Part shown: positions 1-6,908 of the stretch, in pieces
How positions within the stretch are numbered: position 1 is the first letter of the stretch
How the letters are laid out: each line of letters opens with the position of its first letter
Source of the DNA: Erysipelotrichia bacterium
Lineage (GTDB): Bacteria; Bacillota_I; Bacilli_A; Erysipelotrichales; Erysipelotrichaceae
Assembly (NCBI GenBank): GCA_009916335.1
Contig: SAAR01000133.1
Coordinates: 1-9,105, forward strand
DNA length: 9,105 bases
Reading direction: 5' to 3'
Program-made: the position numbers and the translations under genes
Notes under the pieces: generated by a model
What the model was told of the DNA's origin: nothing
Seen by the model: the letters and a program-made list of their open reading frames with translations, nothing else
Database searches by the model: none

Positions 1-30
1 CTCATAAGATACTTTTCCTTTTCTACTCAT
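1..30 (-). CDS. N-terminus of a probable IS3-type transposase OrfA (partial)
   Basis: Only the first ten residues, MSRKGKVSYE, are inside the window; the gene continues past the left edge. A GGAGG ribosome binding site lies at 43-47 on the minus strand, 12 bases before the ATG. Many IS3/IS150-group first frames begin with a short basic segment of this kind before a helix-turn-helix that binds the element ends; the proteins act in cut-and-circularise transposition with OrfB. Ten residues are too few for a firm identity, so the call leans on the terminal-repeat-like sequence just upstream. Confidence 0.45.
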   Translation of the reverse strand, partial: MSRKGKVSYE

Positions 31-52
31 AATAAAATCCCACCTCCATAGG

Positions 53-77
53 ATACACGTTTATATATTTCGTGTGT
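53..77 (-). repeat. Inverted repeat in the transposase leader
   Basis: Positions 53-59 pair with 71-77: seven base pairs including one G-T, enclosing an 11-base AT-rich loop. The hairpin would form in the leader RNA between the element end and the ribosome binding site. Leader hairpins in insertion sequences are known to hide the ribosome binding site from read-through transcripts; here that role is only inferred. Confidence 0.4.
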
Positions 78-126
78 CTACTTTAGTGGGATCATATCAT
101 AAGGTCAAAAGCCTTTATTGTTATTC

Positions 127-147
127 AAATTGATAAAATCAATTTTT
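127..147. terminator. Weak hairpin after the RhuM gene
   Basis: An 8-bp perfect stem (127-134 with 138-145) with a 3-base loop lies 20 bp beyond the RhuM stop codon. On the minus strand, the direction of transcription, it is not followed by a clear T-run. On the plus strand it is followed by T's at 143-147. It is AT-only except for one G-C pair, so it would be a weak terminator at best. Confidence 0.3.
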
Positions 148-167
148 AACATTTTCTCAAATATGAT

Positions 168-1154
168 TTATTCCAAATCCTCAAGCGTTTTAATGGCTTC
201 TAAATAATCTTTTTCTACATCACTTAATGTTTTTGCTTTATATTTTTTATACTCTGTTTCAGCTTTCGTCATAGCTTTTTGATGAGAAACCGAACCATTA
301 CCAACCAATAATTGTTCTCCAGTGACTGTTAGAATATTGTCTAGGTGTTTTACCCAATCTTCCATTGTCATAACTTGTTCACGTTCTGCTTGTCTTTCTG
401 CAAAATCAAGATATCCTGATACAAGTTGTCCCATTGCTTTTAACTCTTTTTCATTTAGATAGTTCTTTGCTATTTTTGCTTCTTTAAGTGTTGGGTGCTT
501 CCCAGAAAAAGTAATTAAACCCATAAATTCTTTTTCAGCATCCGCTCTATGATAAATGACTTCAGCTGCAGTTTCACCATGAATAGCATAGTGAATCTTA
601 TTTTGTACTTTTTTAAAAAATTGGATAGAAACATCTGCTATTGGATCGTAATCAATACTTGTAGCATATATTTCAAGTATCTGCCTATAAAATACTTTTT
701 CAGATGCACGAATATCACGGATTCTTTCAAGCAACTCTTTGAAGTATCCGCCACCGCCTAATTCTTTTAGACGATCATCATCAAGTACAAATCCTTTTTT
801 CATATATTCTTTAATAAGATTTGTTGCCCATATTCTAAATTGAACACCTCTTTTTGATTTCACACGATAACCAACAGAGATAATAACATCTAGATTGTAA
901 TATTCTATATTCCTTTCTACTTGTCTATCACCTTCATTTTGAACTGTTGCAAAATTTGCAACAGTTGCTTCACGAACCAATTCTCCTTCTTCATAAATAT
1001 TCTTAATATGCCTTGATATAGTAGATTTATCTCTTTGAAACAATGACGACATTTGATCTAACGATAACCAAACTGTTTCAGCATTAAAAGTTGTTTCTAT
1101 TTTCACTAATCCATCTTCAGTTGTATAAATAATCATTTTTGAATTATTATCCAT
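168..1154 (-). CDS. RhuM-family (virulence RhuM) protein
   Basis: This 328-residue protein matches the RhuM family, named after a Salmonella pathogenicity-island gene. The biochemical function is unknown. Residues 28-60 (VWLSLDQMSSLFQRDKSTIS and following) have the family's helix-turn-helix look. Residues 84-110 carry the family core YYNLDVIISVGYRV...KRGVQFRIWAT, followed by a short KEYMKKGFVLDDDRL linker. The C-terminal half is helical and charged. Length is normal for the family and the frame is intact. The start is set by GAGGAGG ending 8 bases before the ATG. RhuM genes are often carried by mobile or restriction-modification loci; here no hsd genes are in view, but an IS-like end lies just downstream. 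It stands alone between the guaA terminator and that element. DNA binding is plausible but inferred. Confidence 0.85.
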   Translation of the reverse strand: MDNNSKMIIYTTEDGLVKIETTFNAETVWLSLDQMSSLFQRDKSTISRHIKNIYEEGELVREATVANFATVQNEGDRQVERNIEYYNLDVIISVGYRVKSKRGVQFRIWATNLIKEYMKKGFVLDDDRLKELGGGGYFKELLERIRDIRASEKVFYRQILEIYATSIDYDPIADVSIQFFKKVQNKIHYAIHGETAAEVIYHRADAEKEFMGLITFSGKHPTLKEAKIAKNYLNEKELKAMGQLVSGYLDFAERQAEREQVMTMEDWVKHLDNILTVTGEQLLVGNGSVSHQKAMTKAETEYKKYKAKTLSDVEKDYLEAIKTLEDLE

Positions 1155-1184
1155 TCAGTAAACCTCCTCTATTTCTTATATACT

Positions 1185-1213
1185 ATTATATATTTTATTT
1201 ATAATCATTTGTA
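1185..1213 (-). promoter_or_regulatory. Candidate promoter of the RhuM gene
   Basis: A perfect TATAAT lies at 1190-1185 (minus strand) with a weak TACAAA at 1213-1208, spaced 17 bp. The predicted transcript has a leader of about 25 bases before the start codon. The poor -35 box lies across the boundary between the first two units of a 9-bp tandem repeat. Confidence 0.5.
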
Positions 1214-1228
1214 TCATTTGTATCATTT
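1202..1228. repeat. 9-bp tandem repeat at the RhuM promoter
   Basis: Two exact copies of GTATCATTT (1211-1219 and 1220-1228) are preceded by a near copy, TAATCATTT (1202-1210). The array covers the -35 region of the RhuM promoter. It could be an operator with repeated half-sites or a slippage-prone tract; nothing in the window decides between these. Confidence 0.75.
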
Positions 1229-1286
1229 TTCTTATGTTTATCTAAATTTTACTTATTTAGCTATGTAATATATATCCTATAACAAT

Positions 1287-1325
1287 AAAAAACCCTTTAC
1301 CTTTATTTCAGTAAAGAGATTTTTT
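1287..1325 (-). terminator. Bidirectional terminator of guaA
   Basis: CCCTTTAC (1293-1300) pairs with GTAAAGAG (1311-1318): eight pairs, one of them G-T, with a 10-base loop. On the minus strand the hairpin is followed by T6 (1292-1287), 33 bp after the guaA stop. On the plus strand it is followed by T6 (1320-1325), so it could also stop opposing transcription. It separates guaA from the RhuM gene. Confidence 0.85.
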
Positions 1326-1357
1326 ACATTTATATGTTATCTGTTAACCACTAGATA

Positions 1358-2899
1358 CTATTCAAATTCAATCGTTCCTGGAGGCTTGCTAGTAATATCT
1401 AACAGTACTCTATTGACATGAGGAACTTCGTTAACAATTCTGCTAGAAATCACACTCAACACATCAAATGGAATTCTAGCCCAGTCTGCTGTCATACCAT
1501 CAATTGATGTAACCGCACGAATCGCAATCGCATAAGAATATGTACGCTGATCCCCCATAACACCAACTGACTTCATATTAGTCAATGCAGTAAAATATTG
1601 CCAAATATCTCTATCTAATCCAGCTTTAGCAATTTCCTCACGAAGAATTGCATCACTTTCTCTAACCATTGCTAATTTTTCTTCTGTTACTTCCCCAATC
1701 ACACGAATACCAAGTCCAGGTCCTGGGAAAGGTTGACGCCATACCATTTCATCAGGTAATCCTAATTCACTACCTAATGCTCTTACTTCATCTTTAAATA
1801 AAGTATTCAATGGTTCAATCAACTGAAACTGCATATCTTCAGGCAATCCACCAACATTGTGATGAGATTTAATCGTTTGTGCTGTCTTTGTTCCTGACTC
1901 AATCACATCTGTATACAATGTACCCTGTGCCAACCATTTAATGTTTTCACCTTCCGTCAACTTCTTAGCTTCTTCATCAAAGGTATATACAAATTCATTT
2001 CCAATAATTTTACGTTTTTGTTCTGGATCACTGACACCTTTTAACTTTGTAAGAAATTTATGTCCTGCATCTATTTTCACAAGGTTCAACTTCATGTTTC
2101 TACCAAATACTTCCATAACACTTTCGGCTTCCCCTTTACGCAATAAACCTAGATCAATAAACATACAAATTAACTGATCACCAATTGCTTTATGTAATAA
2201 GGCTGCTACAACAGAAGAATCAACCCCACCAGATAATCCAAGTAAAACTTTATCATTTCCTACTTTTTCTCTAATTTTTTTAACTTCCATGTCAATAAAT
2301 GACTTCATTGACCAATCATTATTCGCTTTACATATTTCAAACACGAAATTTTTTAAAATATCATTTCCATATTCACAATTTCTAACCTCTGGGTGAAACT
2401 GTAATGTATAAATGTTTTGTGCTGAATTGCTCGTAGATGCAAAAGGACAAGTTTCACTTGCTGCATCTGCCACAAATCCATCTGCTAATTGATCAACCTG
2501 ATCTCCATGTGACATCCAAACAATTTGTTTTTTAGGTAATCCCTTAAACAACAAAGAATCTGTTTTTACTTCAATTTCAGTTCTTCCATATTCTTTTGCT
2601 TCACATGCTTTTACATGCCCACCATTCATATAATGTGTCATCTGCATTCCATAACAAATTCCCAAAATAGGAATACCACTTGTAAAAATTGCAGGATCGC
2701 ATTTAAACGCATCTTCATCATAAACACTATTCGGTCCACCACTGAAAATAATTCCTTTCACATCATTCAATGCCTTGATTTCTTCTAATGTAATTTCATG
2801 TGGATGTAATTCACTATAAACACCAAATTCACGAATACGACGCGCAATTAACTGATTATATTGACTTCCAAAATCTAATACAATAATTTTATCTGCCAT
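1358..2899 (-). CDS. guaA: GMP synthase (glutamine-hydrolysing)
   Basis: GuaA converts XMP to GMP in the cytosol, using ATP and ammonia released from glutamine; it is the last step of guanine nucleotide synthesis. The 513 residues are full length. Residues 1-190 form the class I glutamine amidotransferase, with Cys82 in GICYGMQ and His169/Glu171 in FHPE. The ATP-pyrophosphatase domain starts near 200 and has the P-loop LSGGVDSS (222-229). The C-terminal dimerisation domain includes [13 protein letters not shown] (388-400) and ends KPPGTIEFE, against the usual KPPGTIEWE. AAAGGAGA, 6 bases before the ATG, fixes the start. The gene has its own promoter and terminator and appears monocistronic. 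The purine permease at 7042-8379 feeds the same nucleotide pool. No guanine riboswitch is visible upstream. Confidence 0.98.
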   Translation of the reverse strand: MADKIIVLDFGSQYNQLIARRIREFGVYSELHPHEITLEEIKALNDVKGIIFSGGPNSVYDEDAFKCDPAIFTSGIPILGICYGMQMTHYMNGGHVKACEAKEYGRTEIEVKTDSLLFKGLPKKQIVWMSHGDQVDQLADGFVADAASETCPFASTSNSAQNIYTLQFHPEVRNCEYGNDILKNFVFEICKANNDWSMKSFIDMEVKKIREKVGNDKVLLGLSGGVDSSVVAALLHKAIGDQLICMFIDLGLLRKGEAESVMEVFGRNMKLNLVKIDAGHKFLTKLKGVSDPEQKRKIIGNEFVYTFDEEAKKLTEGENIKWLAQGTLYTDVIESGTKTAQTIKSHHNVGGLPEDMQFQLIEPLNTLFKDEVRALGSELGLPDEMVWRQPFPGPGLGIRVIGEVTEEKLAMVRESDAILREEIAKAGLDRDIWQYFTALTNMKSVGVMGDQRTYSYAIAIRAVTSIDGMTADWARIPFDVLSVISSRIVNEVPHVNRVLLDITSKPPGTIEFE

Positions 2900-2931
2900 T
2901 ACTTATCTCCTTTACTTATTTGCTATGATAT

Positions 2932-2960
2932 ATTCTACCATTATTTATAGGCAAACGCTA
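2932..2960 (-). promoter_or_regulatory. Candidate guaA promoter (extended -10)
   Basis: TGGTAGAAT on the minus strand (-10 hexamer at 2937-2932) is an extended -10 element, which can offset the poor -35 TAGCGT (2960-2955) 17 bp upstream. The predicted leader is only about 25 bases, too short for a purine riboswitch. Confidence 0.45.
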
Positions 2961-2962
2961 TA

Positions 2963-2981
2963 ATAAAAATGCTATTTTTAT
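2963..2981. repeat. Inverted repeat just upstream of the guaA promoter
   Basis: ATAAAAAT (2963-2970) and ATTTTTAT (2974-2981) are perfect 8-bp arms around GCT. The repeat abuts the -35 region of guaA. It may be a regulator site, but an AT-only palindrome is common by chance in such DNA. Confidence 0.45.
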
Positions 2982-3236
2982 AAACTATAATGTTTCTCTA
3001 AAATTTTATTTTACACTTTATCATCTACATAATCACTGACTAAAACAGTTTCTTTTTATAAAAAAATTCACCTTAGAAAAAATTCTACCTCATAAAAGAG
3101 TAATAACATTTTTAGCCCTGTTTAGATTATAATCGTATGGTTATTTTATATTATGAATATCCATTTATCTGCAACGATTTTGGTAATCTTATTGTAACTT
3201 TTATATAATTAATGATATATGAATAATTCTTTCATT
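2982..3236. other. Intergenic stretch with no gene
   Basis: The gene-free stretch between the YhfC-like gene and guaA runs 2900-3236; its guaA-proximal part holds the promoter and inverted repeat listed separately. The remaining 255 bp are very AT-rich. I see only minor palindromes: TAGAA-AAAA-TTCTA near 3075-3088 and GATTATAATC at 3126-3135. There is no convincing terminator after the YhfC-like gene, no tRNA and no open frame with a ribosome binding site. Confidence 0.5.
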
Positions 3237-3991
3237 TTATATACGCCATTTACGTTCATTTGAAATCATTACAAATCTATAAATAATATATGTTAATATA
3301 ATTAAGATTATTCTACCTATATATGAATTAACATAGTTAATAAAAAAGATTCCGATAATATTAAATACTGAATGTATAGTGATTGAAATAAAAAACGCTT
3401 TCTTTATATCTTTACAATTTGCCAAAAAGTAAATAGTAGAATAATGAAATAATAATGTGCAAATTCTTTCAATAAGAGAAAAAATCATAGGAATAAATTG
3501 AGAATTATTAATTGAGTCAATTAATAAAATCGCTTCACTGGTTTGTAAATTTAGACTAGGATAAACATTGTATCCAATAAGTATTGAATTTACAAACAAT
3601 CTGCAGCTTGTCAATCCAAATAACACAAACAATTCACATAATCCATAACCCAAAAAGAAGTTAAAAATATTTTCTCTATTAATTTTATTTAACTTACAAA
3701 TTAGCAAAATACCTATTAATTTAGAAATTTCTTCAATTACTCCAGAAGATATACCCTTAAAAACAATTAAATCCACCCAAAAATTATTAAGTAAAGAATT
3801 TTTAGATTGTATGGATGAAATAACAGGAATTCTAAAGATAATTTGGGGTAGCAGAAATAAGCATATCCCCAAAGTAATCCATATAATATTTTTTAGATTT
3901 TTTTTATAGAGTATACAATTAAAACTATTGGCAAAATACAAGTTATAAAGAAAAATATTCCTAAACTAATAAAAGCCTGAAGTGTAATCAT
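3237..3991 (-). pseudogene. YhfC-family intramembrane protease homologue, frameshifted
   Basis: The gene starts at ATG 3991-3989, reading MITLQAFISLGIFFF, and stops at TAA just after an A8 run (3905-3898). The downstream frame stays open to 3237. One added A, or a -1 slip, joins the two into a 251-residue membrane protein. The joined sequence matches the YhfC family (glutamic intramembrane proteases of the CPBP/Abi superfamily): N-terminal hydrophobic helix, IFRIP at 52-56, EEISK at 87-91 for EExxxR, GYGLCE at 115-120 for GHGGxE, ER...H..S at 175-185, and HSVFN at 207-211. The catalytic His is Tyr116 and the Arg of EExxxR is Lys91, so activity is doubtful. The start lies 6 bp after the zinc-ribbon gene's stop, implying translational coupling. 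A TTG at 3941 would give a 234-residue form lacking the first helix, with no good ribosome binding site. It may be a pseudogene, a sequencing error, or expressed by slippage. Confidence 0.7.
3898..3905 (-). other. A8 slippery run that breaks the YhfC-like frame
   Basis: On the minus strand the upstream frame reads TCT-ATA-AAA-AAA-ATC-TAA. The heptamer A-AAA-AAA is in the phase needed for -1 ribosomal slippage. After such a slip the next codons are AAT-CTA-AAA, which is the downstream frame. Slippage of polymerase or replication adding one A has the same effect. No strong downstream stem was seen; a second A6 run follows 3 bases later. Confidence 0.75.
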
Positions 3992-3997
3992 AGCTTC

Positions 3998-4360
3998 TTA
4001 TAGTAATGGCCATTTAAAATCGAATACAATAGAAACAATACCTAATATTATTAATATTGTTGAAATCGTACGAACAATGTATACAGTATTTTTTATTCCA
4101 ATTGTATCTATAGTGTTTCCAAAAGGAAATATAAAAAATGTTAATCCTAATACTAAAGTCAAAATTTTAGATACAATGATATATTCAGGGTATAAAGCAA
4201 CCGGCATGATAATTACAAATATACTTATTGCTATAATTAATCCAAAGAAGTATTTATATTTTTTCCAATAATTAAAATATCTTTCTCCCTTGTTTTTACA
4301 ATCGTCACTACAAAAATCATCTTCTATATTTTTTTTGTTGCAATACTTACATTTTTTCAT
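3998..4360 (-). CDS. Small zinc-ribbon membrane protein
   Basis: This 120-residue protein begins with a compact zinc ribbon: Cys4, Cys7, Cys17 and Cys21 in CKYC and FCSDDC, like DUF2116-type ribbons. A basic, aromatic linker follows (22-36), then about three hydrophobic segments near 37-56, 62-80 and 94-113. The ribbon would face the cytosol at the membrane. Function is unknown; such ribbons may bind a partner or sense metal. I chose ATG 4360 because AAAAGGAG sits 7 bases before it and ribbon proteins of this kind usually begin MKKC. The same frame is open back to ATG 4486, which has AGGAG 10 bases upstream and would add 42 residues (162 in all). The gene is first in a tight pair with the frameshifted YhfC-like gene, so the two may act together, for example as protease-like protein and adaptor; that is inference. 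Confidence 0.75.
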   Translation of the reverse strand: MKKCKYCNKKNIEDDFCSDDCKNKGERYFNYWKKYKYFFGLIIAISIFVIIMPVALYPEYIIVSKILTLVLGLTFFIFPFGNTIDTIGIKNTVYIVRTISTILIILGIVSIVFDFKWPLL

Positions 4361-4486
4361 AATTTTTCTCCTTTTGTATATCTCAATTAAATTATAGTGT
4401 AAATCTAAATATATTTCACTAAGTTTGTTATCAAACGCTACTTCTATATATACCGATTCATTAACTTTGTATTTAAAATCTTCCAT
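4361..4486 (-). other. In-frame 42-codon extension ahead of the zinc-ribbon gene
   Basis: From ATG 4486 the frame runs 42 codons without a stop into the zinc-ribbon gene, beginning MEDFKYKVNESVY. It has its own AGGAG site. The stretch is charged and contains no recognised domain. The strong ribosome binding site of the inner start is encoded by its last codons (KRRK). It is either a true N-terminal extension giving two isoforms, or the remnant of an upstream gene. Confidence 0.4.
4368..4375 (-). promoter_or_regulatory. Ribosome binding site deciding the inner zinc-ribbon start
   Basis: AAAAGGAG on the minus strand ends 7 bases before ATG 4360. Its match and spacing are better than those of AGGAG before ATG 4486 (10 bases), so it favours the 120-residue product. 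Confidence 0.6.
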
Positions 4487-4836
4487 ATATGGTATTCTCC
4501 TATTTTCTCTTGTTCTTTATTCTCTTTCGCTATTTGTTTTACTTTTTCCTCAATTTAAAAAAACCACGCTCTTTTTTTGTGAATGAAGTAATAAACGTAT
4601 GTAAAAAAATGCATATTCTTTGTATTAATATCTTTATTTTCTCCTTGTTTTCTCCTCCATCATTGATTGCATTTTTCAAAACATATTGATGAATATCTTT
4701 GTTTTATTGTATCATTTTATCCCCTTTATATGACTCTTATTTTTTTCACTTTCATATTTAGCAAACACTTTTATATCTATCTTTGTTTTTTTCATACAAA
4801 TGTGTTTAAACCACAATAAAAAATAATAGCGATAAT
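4487..4836. other. Long intergenic leader of the zinc-ribbon/YhfC pair
   Basis: There are 350 bp with no convincing gene between the peptidase terminator and the zinc-ribbon pair. The minus strand is strikingly purine-rich over about 4489-4760. It carries a possible extended -10 TGATACAAT (hexamer 4711-4706) with no good -35, giving a leader of about 210 bases. Short minus-strand frames rich in Lys/Glu/Asn are open in different phases (for example MKKTKIDIKVFAKYESEKNK, then a stop). They may be decayed coding sequence or a by-product of the base skew. The plus-strand open frame here is low-complexity and rejected. Confidence 0.35.
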
Positions 4837-4875
4837 GAAAAGAAAATCTAGAAGGTATCTTAACTTTCTAGATTT
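4837..4875 (-). terminator. Terminator of the S9 peptidase gene
   Basis: AAATCTAGAA (4844-4853) and TTCTAGATTT (4866-4875) form a perfect 10-bp stem with a 12-base loop. It starts 6 bp after the stop codon. On the minus strand it is followed by TTTTCTTTTC, an interrupted but adequate T-run. Confidence 0.8.
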
Positions 4876-4881
4876 CTTATC

Positions 4882-6852
4882 TTATTTTAAATGTGTTTCC
4901 ATCCAATTGGTAATTTCTTGCAATCGTTTCACTCGATGTAAAGGTTTCCCACTTCTACTAAGTTCATGATTTTCTTGTTTAAACATCACAAAACGAGCTT
5001 CTATCCCTTGATCCACAAGGGCAGTATATAACTGCAATCCCTGTTCTAACGGACAACGATAATCTTCATCACTATGAATAAATAACGTTGGCGTTTTAAC
5101 ATTATTCGCATATTTTAAAGGAGAATGCTCCCAAAGTTTTTCTGGGGAAGTAAAAATATTCCCATGAATTTGATCTTGTGCAAAATGAAACCCTATGTCG
5201 CTTGTTCCATAAAAAGATAACCAATTACTAATAGAGCGTTGTGTTGCAGCACAAGCAAAGCGATCCGTATGGGTAATAATCCAATTACTCATAAAGCCTC
5301 CATAACTACCTCCAGTTACCCCTACTCGTTTTGGATCAATCGCATATCGCTCTAAAACAACATCACAAAATTTCATTAAATCTGCATAATCAATCGTCCC
5401 ATATTTACCAAAAATATCCATGAAATCATTACCACGCCCATCACTACCTCTAGGATTAGTGAAAAAGACAATATAGCCCATATTAGCCCATACCTGCATT
5501 TCGTGATAATACACTTTTCCATACACTGTTTTAGGTCCACCATGAATATCTAAAATTGCTGGATACCGCTTATTAGAATCATAATTTTCAGGCAATAATA
5601 CCCAACCTGTCAAAGAAATACCATCATTTTCATACTGCACTTCTTCATAAGCAGATACATATTTACCAATTAATGTTGTATTTAAATGTGTTTGACAACT
5701 GATCTGCTTGAAATCATATGTATATACTTCCTGTAATTGATTATCCTTCATTGCAATAAATACCATCATATCATCTTCAATAGCAAACCCATCTACACTA
5801 CCATCTATGACAAGTACACTTTCGATATTTCCTTTTGCATCAATTGCAAATACACTCGCTTTTTCTTCAATCGTTGATACAAAATAACAACGATCTTTAT
5901 ATACTTGTATCGTACTCGCATAACCATAGCGACAATCACTACCAACACTATTACCAATGCTATCTGCATAAGCATGTAGTAAATGTACTTGTTTTGTTTT
6001 GACATCAATCGTAAAGAACTTAGGATTTTCATTGTTTCCATGTGTAACTTCTTTATTGGCAACCATTAATAAGTGATCATTAAAAATTTGAATCGTATAA
6101 ATATTATATTCTTTTTCTTCTACTAAAGTTGTCATTTCTTTACTTGCTAAATCATACATATGAACACTTTCTTTTAATGAAGGTCTAGGTAGTGTTTCAT
6201 TAGCCACAAAATATAGTTTATCTTTTGTTTCATTCATAATAAACTGATTAATATTTAATTTTTCTGATGTAATTGGTGTAAGTGTATTTGTTTTCACTTC
6301 ATACATAAACAACATGGATACTTTACCACTTGTATAGCCACCATTATTAAAATAGAAAGGAATTTGTGTAAACACTTCATAATCGGCATCTGCTTTTTTC
6401 TGTTTTAATATCTCACTTTTATCATTTTCTTTGTACATGTGTGAATAGCGAGTATCATAGTTCACTTGTAAAATAAAAGTATGTTCATCAATACTTAAAA
6501 AGCTGGCAACACTTAATGGTACGCTAAAATATTTCACAGCTTCTCCACCACGCAAAGAAAGCTTATAAAAACAAGTTAATTCTTCCCCATTATTTACTTT
6601 ATCTAAATCTTGTTTCTCTCTTAAAGTAGTAAACACGATCGTATCATCATCTAAAAAGATAAAATTACTTTCTTTATTCCCACTAGTAAGAGGAATTGTT
6701 TTTCCTTCTTTAAGCATATATAGATTGTTTTGATAGTTATTTTCTCCTTCATCACAAGTATGCACACAGAAAACAGCTTCTTGCTTATGATTCATCTTAA
6801 TGTTACTAATAAATTTAAATGTTAAAAAATCTTCTAATTTTATTTTATTCAT
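4882..6852 (-). CDS. S9 family serine peptidase (acylaminoacyl-peptidase/prolyl oligopeptidase type)
   Basis: The 656-residue protein has the two-part S9C layout: an N-terminal beta-propeller (about 1-395) and an alpha/beta-hydrolase domain (about 400-656). The triad is visible: Ser516 in GGSYGG, Asp597 in HSDEDYRCP, and His629 in ENHE. HGGP at 437-440 forms the oxyanion region, and NPRGSDGRG (466-474) is typical of the family. There is no signal peptide or membrane segment, so it should be cytosolic and hydrolyse short peptides or N-acylated peptides taken up or left from protein turnover. Exact specificity cannot be read from sequence. GAGG lies about 7 bases before the ATG. It has its own promoter and terminator and no linked peptide transporter in view. 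Length is normal for the family. Confidence 0.93.
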   Translation of the reverse strand: MNKIKLEDFLTFKFISNIKMNHKQEAVFCVHTCDEGENNYQNNLYMLKEGKTIPLTSGNKESNFIFLDDDTIVFTTLREKQDLDKVNNGEELTCFYKLSLRGGEAVKYFSVPLSVASFLSIDEHTFILQVNYDTRYSHMYKENDKSEILKQKKADADYEVFTQIPFYFNNGGYTSGKVSMLFMYEVKTNTLTPITSEKLNINQFIMNETKDKLYFVANETLPRPSLKESVHMYDLASKEMTTLVEEKEYNIYTIQIFNDHLLMVANKEVTHGNNENPKFFTIDVKTKQVHLLHAYADSIGNSVGSDCRYGYASTIQVYKDRCYFVSTIEEKASVFAIDAKGNIESVLVIDGSVDGFAIEDDMMVFIAMKDNQLQEVYTYDFKQISCQTHLNTTLIGKYVSAYEEVQYENDGISLTGWVLLPENYDSNKRYPAILDIHGGPKTVYGKVYYHEMQVWANMGYIVFFTNPRGSDGRGNDFMDIFGKYGTIDYADLMKFCDVVLERYAIDPKRVGVTGGSYGGFMSNWIITHTDRFACAATQRSISNWLSFYGTSDIGFHFAQDQIHGNIFTSPEKLWEHSPLKYANNVKTPTLFIHSDEDYRCPLEQGLQLYTALVDQGIEARFVMFKQENHELSRSGKPLHRVKRLQEITNWMETHLK

Positions 6853-6880
6853 ACGTTACCTCTATTCTCTCTTCTGTTTT

Positions 6881-6908
6881 ATTATACTGCTTTTTTTTAT
6901 TTTTTCAC
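6881..6908 (-). promoter_or_regulatory. Promoter of the S9 peptidase gene
   Basis: TATAAT (6886-6881, minus strand) and GTGAAA (6908-6903) are 16 bp apart. The spacer and upstream region are long A-tracts that could act as UP elements. The leader is about 25 bases. Confidence 0.6.

Larger units (their letters stand above)
1..94 (-). mobile_element. Edge of a probable IS3-family insertion sequence (partial)
   Basis: The minus strand has a terminal-repeat-like sequence starting TGATCCCACTAAAGTAGACA (positions 94 down to 75), then a short leader, a GGAGG site and an ATG that opens a frame starting MSRKGKVSYE. An end sequence of this kind followed closely by a small Lys/Arg-rich open frame is the usual layout of the left end of IS3-family elements. 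The outer boundary is uncertain (94, or a few bases further at 99-100), because the other end and the target duplication are outside the window. The assignment rests on pattern recognition only. Confidence 0.5.

Noticed and set aside
3128..3152. TATAATCGTATGG on the plus strand, resembling the start of a purine riboswitch
   Set aside because: The rest of the consensus (GTTTCTACC loop and closing GACTA) is missing, and no plus-strand gene follows.
3153..3197. Plus-strand 14-codon hydrophobic peptide (MNIHLSATILVILL)
   Set aside because: There is no ribosome binding site or promoter, and frames this short are expected by chance.
3940..3941. TTG at 3941 as the true start of the YhfC-like gene
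   Set aside because: It has no good ribosome binding site, and the upstream ATG at 3991 in another frame supplies the expected first membrane helix, 6 bp after the previous stop.
4489..4689. Plus-strand 66-codon open frame rich in Phe and Leu
   Set aside because: It is the complement of a purine-rich leader, low in complexity, with no ribosome binding site.
5805..6062. Minus-strand 85-codon open frame inside the peptidase gene
   Set aside because: It is out of frame within an intact S9 peptidase gene and has no recognisable features.
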